Shown: positions 1-9,909, counted from the stretch's first letter. The stretch is 64,000 nt of DNA from Diphasiastrum complanatum (GCA_029204225.1 CM055092.1:59768077-59832076); one strand, 5' to 3'. Notes: generated from the letters alone by a model not told the origin. Numbers and translations: made by a program.

Positions 1-1072
1 GGTTTGCTCCAGAGTTGACCTATTCCTCATCGCCAATGCACTGATATATCTATGGACTTTATCCTTGGCCTTCCCCATACCCAACGTGCTCACGATTCAT
101 GTATGGTGGTAGTTGACAGGTTCCCGAAACAGGCACATTTTATACCAGTTCGCCGTACTATCACAACAGAGCAATGTGCACGTTTGTTCCTATCAGAGAT
201 TTTCCGCCTGCATGGATTTCCTCGTACTATCCTTTCTGATCGAGATAGTAAGTTTACATCTATATTCTGGACAGAGCTTATGTGTATATTGGATGTATAG
301 CTTTTTATGGGTTTTGCTTATCATTCTACTTTTGATGGGCAGTCTGAGGTCTTTAACAGGATCCTTGAGGATTATTTACGCCATATTGTTACTCCTTCAG
401 GGAAGGATTGGGATCAGCATTTATGTTTAGCAGAGTATAGCTATAATAGCTCTGTTAGTACCAGCACAGGTGTCTCACCATTTTTATTATCTCATGGCTA
501 TGCACCTCTTTTACCTGGCATTCCTCTCCCTCCTGAGGATACACCTGTCACACTTGCATCTTTTCTATCAGGTGCTCGAGAGCTTATTACCCGGGCCAAT
601 TCTCATTTACAGCATGTTCAGCAGCGTTATCAGACCTCAGTTGATCGTCACCGCCGCCATGTTGAGTTTCAGCTTGGAGATATGGTTTATCTACGCCTAC
701 GGTTTGCACGTCATCATTTTGTCCAGGGCCATGCTTCTACTGAGAAGCTTGCACCACGTTATTATGGGCCTTATCGCATTTTTAAGGTTCTTAGTCCAGT
801 TACATATCGCTTACAGCTTCCTGCTTCCACACGCGCCTATGATGTATGCTATATTACAGGTTCGTCTATACCATAGTCGACGCCGCCGCCAGATTCAGTT
901 TTTGGTACAGTGGGATGGTCGTCCTATTGAGGAGGCCACATGGGAGCCTATCGATGTCTTTTATCATACACCATCACTTGCGGATCAGGCTCGTGCTCTT
1001 GCTGCACTTGTTGATTCCTCTACATCAGATGTTGTTCTAGCTGTTGATGCACCAGGGCTTGCTGCTACTTGA
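1..1072 (+). pseudogene. Ty3/gypsy chromovirus integrase and chromodomain, 3' end of pol (decayed)
   Basis: This is the end of a gypsy pol polyprotein that begins left of the window. The integrase core shows the three acidic residues in context: MDFILGLP at about 52, ILSDRDSKF near 230 and DGQSEVFNRILE near 340. A GPY/F-type module follows (YYGPYRIFKV, about 760), then a chromodomain (FLVQWDGRPIEEATWEPID, about 900-955), which marks the chromovirus branch. Integrase inserts the cDNA and the chromodomain steers it to chromatin. The frame is broken by a TGA at 16-18, a TAG at 298-300, and a frameshift between about 855 and 885 that puts the chromodomain in another frame. Domain identity is clear from motifs; the copy cannot encode an intact protein. 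Confidence 0.9.
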
Positions 1073-1119
1073 TCCAGTTTCTTTTCGGCAGTTGAGTCTT
1101 TTTCTTTTGTGCCAGGGAG

Positions 1120-1581
1120 AGTTATGGACTCGGCTCATTACATTCGCCGCGTCCATTTACATTTACTTTACTTTATGCATAACTAGGCCTTGGGCCCTTT
1201 TTTATTCATTAGTGACACTTAGACTATATCGTTGGCCTTTGGCCTTATTATTCATTATTAGGCCATTCGGACATATTACTAGAGTAAGGGCCTTCTTGGA
1301 GGGCACACTATTTTCTCTCCCAGTTGGGCCCCAGCCACCAGAAGCTTCCTTTTAGGGCTTCCTCTTGGCTATAAGTAGGGAAACTGTGTCATTTGTTATT
1401 CAGTTGATGATATTGATCTCTCTCTTTAGCCTCCTTAATCTCTCTCTTTCCTGCTTTCTAGGGTTAAGTCTTGCTTATGTGCTGCTTTCATAGCTTAAGT
1501 CTTGCTTATGTGATACTTTCATAGCTTAGCTCTAGATCAGCTGTGGCTCTATTCGTAACTGAGAGAGAGAGAGAGGGAACA
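1120..1581 (+). mobile_element. Probable 3' LTR of the chromovirus
   Basis: This non-coding stretch follows the chromodomain stop directly. A purine-rich run (agggagag, 1114-1121) could be the polypurine tract. A TATA-like CTATAAGTAG lies near 1370, followed by pyrimidine-rich sequence with the duplicated phrase 'taagtcttgcttatgtg' near 1495 and 1515. Both borders are estimates, because the 5' LTR is outside the window and no target duplication can be compared. Confidence 0.4.
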
Positions 1582-1617
1582 TGTGTCGTATTTCTTTAGT
1601 ATGGTTTCACCCACATT

Positions 1618-1665
1618 TTAGTATGGTTCAATACGATTTAGTATGGTTCAATATGATCCAGTATG
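1618..1665. repeat. Short tandem repeat, about 20-bp unit
   Basis: The unit ttagtatggttcaatacgat occurs about two and a half times, with a degenerate copy just upstream at 1598. It lies between the probable chromovirus LTR and the LINE tail. Confidence 0.55.
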
Positions 1666-1707
1666 TCCTTGTGACTTCAATTCAGTTTGTTGTGATCTCA
1701 AATGGAT

Positions 1708-1773
1708 AGAGAGAGAGAGAGAGAGAAAGACAGCTTTATTAATGTCTTTTCCATGCCAAAAGGCATATAAGAC
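1708..1773 (-). repeat. LINE/SINE-like 3' tail copy with (CT)n end
   Basis: Read on the minus strand, a stretch containing 'atgccttttggcat' and 'agacattaat' runs into a CT tract (GA on plus, 1708-1726). A near copy sits at 2050-2135. Two copies of the same end, both finishing in CT repeats, suggest 3' ends of a non-LTR element or of SINEs derived from it. The assignment is inferred from position downstream of a LINE-type ORF1 on the same strand. Confidence 0.45.
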
Positions 1774-2048
1774 TAGTAAATGTACATGTCAAGTATGTGG
1801 TAACCATGGGAGCGTATGAAACGTCTCCAAAACAGTAACAGAAATAGCAAATCTAAAGCTAAAGCTATGAACTAAAATAGATGTGATGCTATAAGAAACA
1901 TGTGGGAGCATGTATACTGCTAGAAGTCATGAGTGAGGTATGACGCTATCATCTAGTCATGTCCTGCTGATGCTGATGCTATAGAAGGATGTAATACGGC
2001 CCGCGGCATGAAGGGCCACTGGTGGTCTCTGACGTCGTCTGGGAGGAT

Positions 2049-2049
<1 letters not shown>

Positions 2050-2088
<39 letters not shown>

Positions 2089-2135
2089 ATTCATTGATTC
2101 ATTAATGTCTTTTCATGCCAAAAGGCATATAAGAC
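2050..2135 (-). repeat. Second copy of LINE/SINE-like 3' tail with (CT)n end
   Basis: The GA tract at 2050-2084 (CT on minus) is joined to the segment at 2101-2135, which matches 1738-1773 almost base for base, including the short inverted motif atgcc-aaaa-ggcat. It lies about 150 bases downstream of the ORF1 stop, in the position expected of an element 3' end if ORF2 has been lost. Confidence 0.45.
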
Positions 2136-2290
2136 GAGAGCCAAATGTGAAGAAAAACTAGACGGATCCATGCCGTCGAAACAGAATTACTGCCTTAACT
2201 AACAAAATGACAACTAAGAAGAGAGAGAGAAATATATAGTCCAAGATTATATGGTATGGAGACCATTTACATTTTCAATTGGACAACTCC

Positions 2291-3294
2291 TCATTTCTCT
2301 AAACTCTGCTCTAACTCAATCGAAACTACACTCTCAATAGTAGCTTTATGCTTGGTCTCAACAAAATGAATATTGCCATCTCTGTAGATCATTCGTTTGC
2401 CTGTATCTTTCGCTTCCTGGAGGGCTTTTTTCTGTTCCACATGGCACAACTTTTACAAAAGTAAGGTCTTCATCTAAAAAGATCCTAGTATCCTTTAGTT
2501 TAGACCGACGTTGTAGCACCTCTCGCCTAGACTCCAACGAAGTGAAGCGTAATACAAGAGTGTTAACGTCTTTCTTCGTACGCCAAGCTGTATCCAAACC
2601 ATTGCTATGATGTTGGAGGTTTTCATCTAGAAACTTTTTGGCTTCTCCAAGAGCATCCTGAGAATTAGGGATGCCCCTTACATGGACATTGAGGGCCTTT
2701 TGCTCTCGCAAATGGCTTTTAGTGGATGTGGCGGAAATGAACAAGACTGGGGCACTCAAATTACCTGGACGTTTAAGGATGTTGCCCATGAAACCTCCTT
2801 CCGACTTTCTTTCTCACTTTCGTGAATAGTTTCAATTCGTGTTGGTGTTGGTATTCTTTCTTTAGCCTCCATAACCTCTTTCTTAACATTTGCTATAGAA
2901 GATTCGAGTCGTGCTGCACATGTGAAAGCAACTACTGGATCGTATTTTGCTGGGCATTGATCATCGTCTTCTAATATTCCACTATGTTGTATAGCTTGTT
3001 GGTGTCTTCACACAGTATAGGGATCAGATGAGTTAGATCTTGCCTTGGAGTAGATGGAATCGATTCTTGACTGGGAGTTAAGGGAAGAGCAATATTGGGC
3101 TCAATATGAGACAAAGAAGGAGATATAAGAATGGCATAAGGCAGATAAGATCGAGACACTAGAGCAGGTGTCGCTGGAGATGTAGATGTAGAAGGCTCTG
3201 ACGAAGATGGTGCGATTTGAGGTGATGCCTACGATTCTGCAAGTGAGCAGGGACTGGAGCTCCCTGTGCTACCTACTTTTTTGTTCTTGGCCAT
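2291..3294 (-). pseudogene. LINE-like ORF1 (nucleic-acid-binding protein), decayed
   Basis: On the minus strand a Met-Ala-Lys-Asn-Lys-Lys start (3294-3292) opens a Ser/Thr/Pro-rich N-terminus. The more conserved part includes ALNVHVRGIPN (about 2690), VLRFTSLESRREVLQRRSKL (about 2540) and a TRIFLDEDLTFVK segment (about 2480). After a frameshift the chain continues with EAKDTGKRMIYRDGNIHFVE and stops at 2293-2291. This pattern resembles ORF1-type proteins of plant L1-like and other non-LTR retrotransposons, which bind the element RNA. An in-frame stop near 3220 and at least three frameshifts make it non-functional. I see no ORF2 (endonuclease/RT) after it. Family assignment rests on remembered pattern and is moderate. 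Confidence 0.6.
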
Positions 3295-3574
3295 TTTTTA
3301 GCCAGCAATCAGAAAAGCCTGAACCACAGCAGCCAACGATGGACCAGGATGAATGGACTAGCCAACACAGATCACGCCCGCTAGAGATGTTCCCGCTGGA
3401 GGCAGGTTCCGCTGGAGACAGGCTAGCCATCGCACTGGTCCATTGAAGTCCGCTGGCTAGAGGCCAAATCACTGCAGCTAGAAGCAGGCTAGAGAGCGGT
3501 CGCTATGTCTGGAGAAAAGTTGGAGCAGGCGCCGCCCCCCCTGGCGAGGGCGAGGAAACACAGCAGATTGGAAT
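3295..3574. other. GC-rich spacer, possible LINE 5' leader
   Basis: It lies upstream of the LINE ORF1 start and ends where homology to the hAT element begins (about 3575). No conserved ORF is visible. It may be the LINE 5' UTR, but no second copy is available to define the border. Confidence 0.35.
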
Positions 3575-3691
3575 TAACTTCGGTAGCTGGCCATGGTCAG
3601 GGAAAGGAAGCAAATTCGTCGGGCTAACCTGAAGGCAGAGCGAGATAACAATGCACCTAACCAGGGCGAGGAGTTTGTGGGCTCTTCGTAG
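3575..3691 (+). pseudogene. Remnant of the small basic ORF of hAT copy 1
   Basis: This matches the last third of the 121-codon plus-strand ORF at 6700-7065, including the segments encoding MVRER and AERERHNN-like residues, and the 3' flank after the stop stays alignable (3692-3780 against 7066-7145). The 5' two thirds are missing. Its presence shows that the small ORF is part of the hAT element and not a chance neighbour of copy 2. Confidence 0.65.
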
Positions 3692-4434
3692 GAATGCTAA
3701 GACTAGATAAGGTCCAGCCGTATGTAGCGGACTGTTTCTATGTAATTTTCGGCAGTAAATGAGGCATATGAAACAATGTTTATGTATTGTGTCTTGTTTT
3801 TATGAAACAATGTTTATGTATTTGTCTTGTTTGGTTTAGGGTTTCGATATTTCGAATGAATCCTAGATTGTGACATTAAAGATTCTCTGATTTGGCTTTC
3901 CAATGTTCTAAATTTTATTTAAATGTTTAACTAGTACATAGTGTTGGAGAGAAGATCTAGTGTTTTTTGTATGACTAATGAAATTAATTGTAAATACGAT
4001 TCACACACGCACATACAATTTGAGATAAAATTGAAGAACGAGCATGACATTTAGACATCGAAATATACATAATGTGAAATAGGATAAAATGTGTCCAAAA
4101 CTGGATAAATGTATAAAATGGTCCGAATACAATGTTCGGCCATCTTGCCGCCAAACATGGAACATGATATCAAACTGCTAAATATATAATAACATAGCCA
4201 CAATCAATGATCAGGCTCTGACTCACACGAAGGCTCCGAAGACAACTCAGGGCCTTGAGCCGACTCTTGCAGCCGATATCGATGCCTGTCTAGAACTGGC
4301 AGGGGCTGTGTATCCGAGGAAGAGGACTCGTCATCGACATCCTCCCAATCTGCCTCCTCATCAGCCCCCAAGCAAGCCAGACCGACTAGACCTGCTCCAA
4401 CTAGATGTGACTGTGCACCTATAGCCCTGCGAGG

Positions 4435-4692
4435 TCATCCTCTCTTCCCTTGCCCTGTGGGTTTCTGTGCTCTGCCTTTCTTGTTCGGTGCACCTTTGGG
4501 CCTTCCTGGTCTCTTGCGGATGAGGGGAGCAGTCAATGCCTCGTCACCCCCATGCAAATCACATGGCTGCGTAGGTTGGGCCCAAGCTGAGGCCGGCTGG
4601 GATAGCGAAGCCAAAGAGGGGATTCCCTGAGCAGCTGAGCGAGGAAGATGAGCCCGTGGAGTGAGTGCCCGATCAGGAATTGAAACCAACAT
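4435..4692 (-). pseudogene. AT-hook C-terminal segment of hAT copy 1 (truncated)
   Basis: The minus strand encodes a Pro/Ala/Ser-rich stretch followed by the AT-hook-like core KRPGRPKGAPNKKGRAQK, closely matching copy 2 at about 7840-7890. The second GRP core of copy 2 is degenerate here (TGQGKRG followed by a stop at 4437-4435). The acidic tail seen in copy 2 is still alignable in another frame at about 4215-4400. The acidic and proline-rich parts upstream are deleted; the segment is joined directly to the intron next to the dimerisation exon. Confidence 0.7.
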
Positions 4693-4739
4693 ATTAGGGA
4701 GACATCAACCAACATGCTATAGGAGAATAGCCTATCACC

Positions 4740-4905
4740 TGCAATGTGCTCGTAATGGTCGGCAGTCTCCTGGCGAGACGTGCGTTGGTGCTACAGAACA
4801 CCAATCGCTCTAGCTGACTCACTGACAGCCAGTTTCTTCTCCTTGTGTGAATGAGGGCTCATGTGCTCCAATTACACTCACAGACAGAGGCAGCGCAATC
4901 ATGTG
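4740..4905 (-). pseudogene. hAT dimerisation exon of copy 1
   Basis: The minus strand encodes a hAT C-terminal motif of the form DCAASVCECNWS, then HTRRRNWLSVSQLERLVF, matching copy 2 at 9316-9473. A stop (TGA) replaces the Trp after Ser-Thr. The flanking acceptor (gtaccacatg) has lost the AG seen in copy 2. hATC normally mediates transposase dimerisation; this copy cannot do so. Confidence 0.75.
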
Positions 4906-5062
4906 GTACGTGCAATCAAATAGATTAGCATATGTGCACGGCTGGAATGTCAAGCAAACGCACTAAGGGAGGATGAGATGAGATGCATACCTGTGAAAGG
5001 ACACGTAGTGCAAGACGTTGTATGGAGGGATAGGTGCTACCGAACATGGGATATGGAAACTG

Positions 5063-5721
5063 CTAGCTAGGGACGTCATCCGGGTGGGAAGGGAAGGAGG
5101 AAGGGATCTCCTCAACATCCTCGAATGCCTCGTCACCAGCATCCTGGGCCTGCTTGAGTGGCGAAGAGTCTATGGGGAAATCGTAAACTGGGGGTGTGCA
5201 AGCAATAGGAGATGGCGGTGGAACGAGGATGTTGAGGAGATCCCTTCCCCCAACCACACGCACAATCCGTTCCAACAGAATTGGTGTAGCTGATGTGGTG
5301 CGTGTGGCGGAACTATCTGAGGGGGATGAGGAGCAGTGGGACGGGACGAGGATGCACTCCCTCTCCTCGTGCATGCCAGCCAAGCAGGCAGCAACTCGGG
5401 GTCAGCCACATAAGGAGCGTTGCAGAACTTGAGAACACCCTCCGAAATGGTATTCTCCCCCGCCAGGCGTGGCCCGTAAGTGTGCAGTAGTCGCTGCCTG
5501 ACGGGGACGGACATGCTGGCACAAGGGGCAGCATTTATGGAGGCACCATTTTTGGCGCATGCACCGAGAAGGTGGCCTTTAAGGCGAGTGAGGGTGGCAA
5601 TGAACTCGACCAGGCAATATCGACAACGCACGACCTTTGCACCGGTCTTGTTGGACTTGTCGGCATCCCTCCTGACAACGTCCACCTCATCCCACAGATC
5701 GGCAAGGTCGGATAGCACTAT
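5063..5721 (-). pseudogene. BED zinc-finger N-terminus of hAT transposase, copy 1
   Basis: The open frame aligns with the copy 2 transposase N-terminus: LADLWDEVDVVRR, the BED finger with CRYC and RLKGHLLGAC, and the conserved PELLPAWLACTRRG. The initiator ATG of copy 2 (11905-11903) is ATA here (5721-5719), so translation start is lost. After about 5300 the frame shifts, but the FEDVEEIPSSFPSHPDD motif is still readable at about 5070-5120. The DUF659 catalytic region that should follow is absent. Confidence 0.8.
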
Positions 5722-5937
5722 TGCGATGGAGGAAACTAGCAAAAAAAAGCAGAGGAAGCGATAAGAAGCGAAAAGCTGGAGGAAAAACAGCAGGGACATG
5801 GGAAAGAGTCGCTGAAAACGGGCGAAGGCAGGGCCAGGCAAATCAAGCGTGCAATGGGCGACGGCAGGGCGAAATGAGGGCGCGGACAGCAAGGAAGGCA
5901 GGGCAGCGCAAAAACAGGTGAGAGAGATGAAGTGAGG

Positions 5938-5959
5938 GGGGGGTGGGGGGGGGGGGGGG
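5938..5959. repeat. Poly-G tract, followed by (TA)n
   Basis: An interrupted run of about 20 G residues is followed at 5971-5990 by a TA microsatellite. Copy 2 has the shorter gaggggggcgggt at the equivalent place (about 12105-12120), so the tract expanded in the 5' UTR of copy 1. Confidence 0.8.
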
Positions 5960-6231
5960 ATTTAGGTTAGAATATATATATATATATATATCATAGTACC
6001 CCGTGGTACCGCTGGTATGGTACCGCCGATACCATATCAGTGGTACTGCCGGTACGGTACCGCCCTTAGACCCGCGGTACCAGGTGCAATACCATTTTTA
6101 ATATTTTATTTTATTTTTAATTTTTTTTTGCATATTAACTACCAAAAAAGGACAAAAAAAAAGTAAAAAAAAGGGGTTCTGGGTGTAAAAAAAGAGGGCA
6201 CAGTACACGATGCAGGGGACTGGTGCCATGG

Positions 6232-6490
6232 CACATGGGCACTGCGGGTGAGCAGACCGAGGGGCCAATAAGAGACCAACACAGGGGGGTAGCATCACAT
6301 GGGGGCAAGTACAGAGGCACATGGGCACTGTGGGTGAGCAGACCATGGGGCCAATGGGAGACCAACACAGGGGGGGAGCATCACATGGGGGCAGGTACAG
6401 AGGCACATGGGACAAATCCGGACAGGTACACCTTCACATGAGCACTGTGGGGGAGCAGACCACGGACCCAATCGGAGTGCAGCATGTGGT
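6232..6490 (+). repeat. 86-bp minisatellite upstream of the hAT small ORF
   Basis: Units starting with cacatgggcactg begin at 6232 and 6318 (period 86), with a third truncated start at 6404 and a diverged copy from 6435. Each carries gtgagcagacc, accaacacagg and gcatcacatgggggca. The array lies in the presumed promoter region of the plus-strand ORF. Confidence 0.85.
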
Positions 6491-6597
6491 ACAGGTACAT
6501 GGAGCAGGTACATTAGCACATCACAATTAATGGGAACAGGTACAAGGGCACATGGAGGGATCATCAACAACTGCACATGGGGGAACAGGCTGTGGGG

Positions 6598-6606
6598 TTA
6601 AATAGG
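6598..6606 (+). promoter_or_regulatory. TATA-like box before the hAT small ORF
   Basis: TTAAATAGG lies about 95 bases before the ATG at 6700 in a GC-rich context, followed by gaggctgtgag repeats. This is a plausible core promoter based on position only. Confidence 0.35.
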
Positions 6607-6699
6607 CACTCGCGAGGCTGTGAGAGCCAGTGAGAGGCTGTGAGAGAGAGGCTGTGAGAGGCATTGTGAGAGCCAGTTCGAGAAACAAGGTGTCGTGAG

Positions 6700-7065
6700 A
6701 TGGCAGAGCGCATACCACCAAGGCCTGAGGGCGAAGCCAGGAGGAAGCTCGAGGAAGATGTCCGAAGGCACAACGAAAGGCATCGGAAGCAAAAGGCAGA
6801 CATTGCAAAGATGCTGCGACAAACACGGGATAGACACCCAGAGCTGCAGATCTCCGACCCCGCTGTGGCCCCTGCTCCCGCTGTCCAGCTGGATTTGGAT
6901 GAGCAGATCGGAATGAACTTCACACGACGGCAGCTCATCATGGTCAGGGAAAGGGCTGCCCGCCGTCGGGCTGGCCAGGAGGCGGCTCCGGGTAACCGGG
7001 AGGCAGAGCGAGAGCGACATAACAATGCTCCTGACGAGGGCGAGGAGTCAATGGAGGATCCATAG
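6700..7065 (+). CDS. Small basic/acidic protein encoded by the hAT element, 121 aa, unknown function
   Basis: The uninterrupted ORF starts MAERIPPRPEGEARR and ends EEGEESMEDP. Residues 10-45 are Arg/Lys/Glu-rich and likely helical (KLEEDVRRHNERHRKQK). A Pro/Ala spacer follows, then a second basic helix (FTRRQLIMVRERAARRRAG, residues about 75-93) and an acidic tail. There are no Cys residues, signal peptide or membrane segment. It is transcribed towards the transposase gene; the stops are about 550 bases apart. A remnant in copy 1 shows it belongs to the element. It could bind nucleic acid or the transposase, like accessory proteins of other DNA transposons, but I do not recognise the family. 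In 6695-6916 another frame is also open and is probably a shadow. Confidence 0.6.
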   Translation: MAERIPPRPEGEARRKLEEDVRRHNERHRKQKADIAKMLRQTRDRHPELQISDPAVAPAPAVQLDLDEQIGMNFTRRQLIMVRERAARRRAGQEAAPGNREAERERHNNAPDEGEESMEDP

Positions 7066-7613
7066 CAATGTTTAGCATAGATGGGGTCTAGCCGTATGTG
7101 GCTGACTGTTGTTATGTAATGTTCATCAGTAGATGAGGCAGCATTTAATGTCTAGCATAGTGTAAAAAACAGCCCCAGCCGTATGTGGCAGGAATACGTA
7201 TTGCTATTTTGATACATCTGATGAATTAATGTATGGTGTGTTTTTTGTGCAATGCGTGCCTTGTGTATTGCAATCTGATGTATGTGTTTATGAAATGCTA
7301 TCAGGGGGGTTGTATTTCTGTGTTCTCCATATGTCTCCATATGCTCTCAATCTCTGTAGTGAAAACTAATTGAAAACACGCACACACCATTTGAAGTAAA
7401 ACTGCAAGTAGAACATCACAATTACAAGTTGACAAATACACATTGTGCAGTGAATAGAATACGTCCAACACTGAATATAATATGGAAAATGGTCTAAATA
7501 CAGTGTTCGACCATCTGGTCGCCAAACATGGAACATGATATGAAACTGCTAAAAATAAAACAACAGAGCCACAATCAATGCTCTGGCTCTGACTCAGACG
7601 AATGCTCTAAAGA
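7066..7613. other. Shared 3' region between convergent hAT genes
   Basis: This AT-rich stretch between the two stops probably holds both 3' UTRs. It is alignable with 3692-4210 of copy 1 (for example ccaaacatggaacatgat). No further ORF is supported. Confidence 0.6.
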
Positions 7614-9205
7614 CTACTCGGGGCCCCGAGCTGACTCTCGCAGCCGATATCTGTGCCTGTCTGGAGCTGGCATGGGCTGTGTATCAGAAGAGGACTCGTC
7701 ACCAGCATCATCCCAATCTGCCTCCGCATCAGCCCCCAAGCAAGCCAAACCAGCAACACCTGCTCCAGCTCGCTGTAATGCTGCACCTCTAGCTGTACCT
7801 GGAGCCCTGCGTGGTCGTCCTCTCCTCCCTGGCAATTTCTGTGCCTTGCCTTTCTTGTTCGGTGCACCCTTGGGCCTTCCTGGTCTCTTGCAGACAAGAG
7901 GAGCTGTCAATGCCTCGTCACCCCCATGCAAATCACCTGGCTCGCTAGGCTCGGCTCGGGGTGAGGCCGGCTGGGATAGGGAAGCAAAAGAGGGAACTCC
8001 ATGTGCAGCTGAGCTAGGATGATGAGCTCCTGGAGTGTGTGCCCGTAGGGCTGCTGCTGGTGGAGGGATTGGTTGTGAAGGAGGCAAGTACAGCGGCAAT
8101 ATGTACTGAAAGGGGCGCTGCGGTGGCCGGTACTGGTACATCCTAGGTGTTGCCAAAGGGGGAGCCAGTGAAGTGGGTGCTGCCAAAGGAGGAGGACGTG
8201 GAGTGGGTGCTGCCACTGAAGGAGCAGCTGGAGGAGCCACTGTGGATGTGGGCGCTGCGAGAGAAAACCTGGGCACAGATGGTGGCCTGCCATGGAGACC
8301 TGGTGCTGCAGAAGTGGACGGCGATGGAGGGGCTGCAGGCCTGAATGGCATCGGTGGCACTGGAGGAGCTGTGCGGCGCACATATACCCTCTGAGGAGCT
8401 GGAGGAACTGTGGGCACCTCGTGCGGCTGCTCTAGTTGTGACTCTGTGTATGGCATGCTGGCAAGAGATGAAGGGGGTGCCCTGACACTCGGCATCTGCT
8501 GGGCCTCTGAATCAAATCTGGCAATCAGGTCGTCCAGCTGGGCATCTGAATACAAATGGTCTGGGCTCTGGGCCTCATCTTGTGCACCATCCATTGAATC
8601 ATCCTGTGCACCAACCTCTGAATCATCCCGTGCCTCATCATGTGCACCCTATAGACCCTGCATGGCCTCCCAATCTGTGCAATCAAAGTCATCTGGTGCC
8701 TCCTCTGGTGTGTTGTCGTAGTAACGGCCATGACTCTGTGCTGCACACATCCAAACATCTGCGGGACCGGCATCTAAACCACTCTGCCCTTTATCAAGAG
8801 CCTCCTCCATCATGTCGACATAGGTAGGTATGCCACTGGCCCCCCTGTGTGCCCTGCCTGTCTGCCAGTATAACCTGCGCCATGTGTCCCACCTCTGCCA
8901 CGTGATGCACCTATGACCCCTGCCCGTGGCATGTGCCTTGCACCTGTATAATCTGCCTCATCCCTCTCTGGTCTGGCAAACACAACCCAAATGGGCTCAT
9001 CCTCGTCATGCTCATCCTCTGACACTGGCTCATCTGCCTCATACAATGGAGGCTCTCTGTGCTCAAGCCCAAGCTCTCTCTCTCTCATCTCGGCAAGCTC
9101 CCTCTCTCTCTCTGCCATCAACTGTGTGCCCAGGTCATCTACAGGCATGGGATGGGTGTTGTCCGTAGGCAAGTCGACCTGGCGCTCCAAATCTGATATC
9201 TTCGT
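7614..9205 (-). pseudogene. AT-hook, proline-rich C-terminal exon of hAT transposase (or separate AT-hook gene)
   Basis: A splice acceptor (cttgcag, minus) precedes 9205 and no in-frame ATG starts the segment, so it looks like a downstream exon. In order: a coiled-coil-like opening (ISDLERQVDL), an acidic stretch, Gly/Arg-rich residues, a long Pro/Ala-rich region, and two AT-hook cores (KRPGRPKGAPNKKGK and GRRGRPRRAPG, about 7810-7890), ending in an acidic and Arg-rich tail. AT-hooks bind the minor groove of AT-rich DNA, so this part may give the transposase extra DNA affinity. The frame is broken by a one-base slip at a six-base G run (plus 8840-8845) and a TAG at 8651-8649. The fusion is inferred from splice sites; a cDNA would decide. 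Confidence 0.6.
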
Positions 9206-9315
9206 CTGCAAGACCAAAATTGAGCGTGTCAGGAAAACAACTTGATCAAAAATTGAAACCTACATTTTAGTGAGACGTCAACCGACATGCAATGGGAGAA
9301 TAGCTTTTCACCTAC
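9206..9315 (-). other. Predicted intron joining hATC exon to AT-hook exon
   Basis: Donor ATT|GTAGGTG at 9315 and acceptor TTGCAG at 9206 give a 110-bp phase-0 intron. The joined frame is the one ending ADHYERI, not the frame encoding the canonical hATC residues, so one more slip upstream is needed for a true fusion. Confidence 0.45.
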
Positions 9316-9473
9316 AATGCGCTCGTAATGGTCGGCAGTCTCCTGGCGAGACGTGCGTTGGTGCTACAAAACACCAACCGCTCCAATTGACTCACTGACA
9401 GCCTGTTCCTTCTCCTCGTGTGAATGAGTGCCCATGTGCTCCAATTACACTCACACACGGAGGCAGCGCAGTC
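9316..9473 (-). pseudogene. hAT transposase dimerisation (hATC) exon, copy 2
   Basis: An acceptor (taccacag) at 9474 opens a frame encoding DCAASVCECNWSTW, then HTRRRNRLSVSQLERLVF, the usual hATC signature (Cys-Glu-x-Asn-Trp-Ser, Lys/Arg-Arg-Asn-Arg-Leu, Leu-Val-Phe/Tyr). hATC packs transposase subunits together. If read straight on, this frame stops at about 9313 (TAG). Confidence 0.75.
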
Positions 9474-9563
9474 CTGTGGTACGTGCAATGAAATGGTTCA
9501 GCACACGTGCACGAGTGGAACGTCAACGAAACACAGCAAGGGAGGATGAGATGAGATGCATAC

Positions 9564-9909
9564 CTGTGAAAGGACCCACAGTGCAAGACGTTGTATGGAT
9601 GGATAGGTGCTGCCGAACATGGTCCACCAGGTAATGGGTAGCTGCCTCCTCTCTAGATCCTGAGCAGCCGGGTGACCGATTGTGCCCATGCCGAAACGAA
9701 ATGTAGCGAGCTCCTCCATGAGCCTGATAGGATCCAAACCTATGTGTGGACCCACCCTGTGAATGTACTGAAGCCAATCGGCCTCGAGTTCCCTGTCTGC
9801 GATCTATGTCGGAGAGAGAAAGAGGGGATGCAGCATGTGTGCAACGCTGTGGATACTCCTGTGGAAGTAGTTCCACCGCGTCTCCCATATGAACTTCAGC
9901 TCTGTCATC
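9564..9909 (-). pseudogene. hAT transposase middle exon, copy 2
   Basis: After a cctgcag acceptor the frame encodes MTELKFIWETRWNYFHRSIHS and later WLQYIHRVGPHIGLDPIRLM, PITWWTMFGSTYPSIQRLAL and WVLSQ before a GTATGC donor at 9563. The P-x-x-WW-x-x-(Y/F)G and YP-x-(L/I)-x-x-LA pattern is typical of the region just before hATC. Codons join in frame with the preceding exon across a 114-bp intron (10023-9910). One in-frame TAG lies at 9806-9804. Confidence 0.75.

Larger units (their letters stand above)
3575..5991 (-). mobile_element. hAT element copy 1, internally deleted derivative
   Basis: Four blocks match copy 2 (5992-12230): the end of the plus-strand small ORF plus 3' flank (3575-4200), the AT-hook end (about 4210-4690), the hAT dimerisation exon (about 4700-4905), and the BED-finger N-terminus (about 5060-5722). 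The equivalents of 8045-9245 and of about 9620-11240 (the DUF659 domain) are missing, so this is a non-autonomous deletion derivative. The left end is also missing; homology starts abruptly next to the LINE. The right part ends in poly-G (about 5938-5959) and a TA tract where copy 2 begins. Confidence 0.8.

Noticed and set aside
5196-5764. Plus-strand ORFs opposite the BED-finger segment of hAT copy 1
   Set aside because: They are the reverse of GC-rich transposase coding sequence and show no domain.
8147-8394. Plus-strand ORFs with repeated Gly-Ala-Ala/Glu-Glu residues
   Set aside because: They are antisense shadows of the proline/alanine-rich AT-hook exon.
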